Source: Lachnospiraceae bacterium
GTDB taxonomy: Bacteria; Bacillota; Clostridia; Lachnospirales; Lachnospiraceae
Reading direction: 5' to 3'
DNA length: 64,000 nucleotides
NCBI GenBank assembly: GCA_022483465.1
Contig: JAKVNF010000001.1
Span: 62,001 to 126,000, forward strand
The translations under genes and the position numbers were made by a program. A model generated the notes under the pieces. The model searched no databases, was not told where the DNA came from, and saw nothing but the letters and a program-made list of their open reading frames with translations. This document shows, in pieces, positions 63,413 through 64,000 of this stretch. Position 1 is the first letter of the stretch, and every line of letters starts with the position of its first letter.

Positions 63413-64000
63413 TTATTTTTCAGCAGCAATATCATAGATTGCTTCAACAATATCCATGATCTGCCTCTCATACTTGTTCACAAGTTCCAGTGTGATTTCC
63501 GATCTCTCTGCAGAAGCGTGGTCTCTGTCGTTCTGGTGGACGATCTTGTTTCTTCGATCGAACATCTCCTTCACAACCTGTCGCCCATAGCGTGCAGATT
63601 CATTGGCATTCTCTTTCGGAAATGTCTTCTCCATCACAGCGTTGAATGGAATGCCGATCAGATTAAGTTGGTCGTTCATGCTTTCGGCAGACAGAAATAC
63701 CTGCTTACTCATATTCCCGTTCAAAAATGTAAAAACCATTCCTTTGTAGTCAGGTCTGCATATGCATTCTCTACTTCTCCCATCGGCACTTTGATTCCAG
63801 AATATTTATCACTCTTTTCCTATTTTCCAAGAAACATCTGGAAGAGTGCATATTTGCTGATTTCATGCAGAAAAAATCCAGAATGCCTTCAAGAAACACA
63901 ACCTGTGAACGCCAGATATCCTGATATTCTTCTTCCTGTCCGCTTTTCAGGAACTTCGCCGCTGTTTTCCCCCTGCTTTTTGATTCCGTTCAGGCTTTCA
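63413..64000 (-). pseudogene. HEPN-domain protein (RiboL-PSP/MAE_28990-like), decayed
   Basis: The intact-looking C-terminal part (63739-63413) has the HEPN Rx4H motif, RNKIVH in MFDRRNKIVHQNDR, and SAESMNDQLNLIGIPFN. Upstream, the matching N-terminal sequence is found in other frames: EYQDIWRSQVVFLEGILDFF, then LHEISKYALFQMFLGK, then an in-frame TAG, then KYSGIKVPMGEVENAYADLT, then a frame change in TTTTTACATTTTTGA near 63725. So at least two frameshifts and one stop codon separate the pieces. The start lies beyond the window. HEPN proteins are often RNases in toxin-antitoxin or phage-defence loci, so this looks like a lost defence gene. Confidence 0.7.

Noticed and set aside
1-64000. CRISPR arrays, rRNA and tRNA genes
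   Set aside because: No regularly spaced short direct repeats and no cloverleaf or rRNA signatures were noticed. Repeated motifs are IS ends, MITEs, hairpins or duplicated coding tails.

Overview
The window looks like a chromosomal segment of a Bacillota, most likely a Clostridia/Lachnospiraceae-type bacterium. The basis is a group 1 sigma factor (rpoD) with an acidic N-terminal extension, AGGAGG-type ribosome sites with occasional TTG/GTG starts, sugar ABC transporters with lipoprotein binding proteins, and IS families common in gut and rumen Firmicutes. No rRNA, tRNA or CRISPR array was seen. Genus and species cannot be read from the sequence alone.

Layout. (1) 1-12.6 kb: a carbohydrate-uptake region on the minus strand. 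It holds a divergently placed AraC regulator, a lipoprotein sugar-binding protein, two permeases, two DUF4091 proteins (one broken by a palindromic IS605-like relic), an ArsR-type regulator, and a second binding-protein gene that leaves the window. An ISAzo13 copy sits between the binding-protein and permease genes. (2) 12.7-14.4 kb: a Wzz/YveK-like chain-length protein with its own promoter. (3) 14.4-31.4 kb: a Russian-doll insertion island. One IS200/IS605 element is the outer shell. Its tnpB begins at 15008 and ends at 30579, and its frame can be rebuilt across three direct insertions: an IS1595; an IS4 that itself holds an IS30 (with a MITE inside) and a second IS1595; and an IS1634-like element that holds a second IS1634-like element, then ISAzo13, then a third IS1634-like element. 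Most layers still show their target-site duplications and terminal inverted repeats. (4) 31.4-57.3 kb: a minus-strand surface-polysaccharide locus, visibly richer in G+C, with several glycosyltransferases, a probable polymerase, a flippase, a DegT aminotransferase, an SDR epimerase, an ATP-grasp/GNAT fusion and a giant Wzz paralogue. It is divided by an IS91-type unit (46.6-49.0 kb) and opens with an HTH regulator that has a MITE 17-24 bases upstream of its start codon. (5) 57.7-64 kb: a hipBA remnant, a group II intron with maturase, rpoD, and a decayed HEPN-domain gene.

The most unusual biology is in region 4. Spacers between genes and loops or linkers inside the enzymes are filled with purine-rich, low-complexity sequence on the coding strand. 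The result is charged Arg/Lys/Glu/Gly-rich inserts in cytoplasmic enzymes and an acidic Asp/Glu/Ala/Gly/Ser-rich expansion in the outer domain of the giant Wzz paralogue. Two glycosyltransferases are split near the GT-B interdomain linker. The intact functional picture is a Wzx/Wzy-type polysaccharide assembly line: sugar modification (aminotransferase, epimerase, ATP-grasp/GNAT), repeat-unit assembly (GT2 and GT-B enzymes), export (flippase), polymerisation (membrane protein at 33.7-35.8 kb) and length control (Wzz-like). Its distal end has been eroded next to the IS island.
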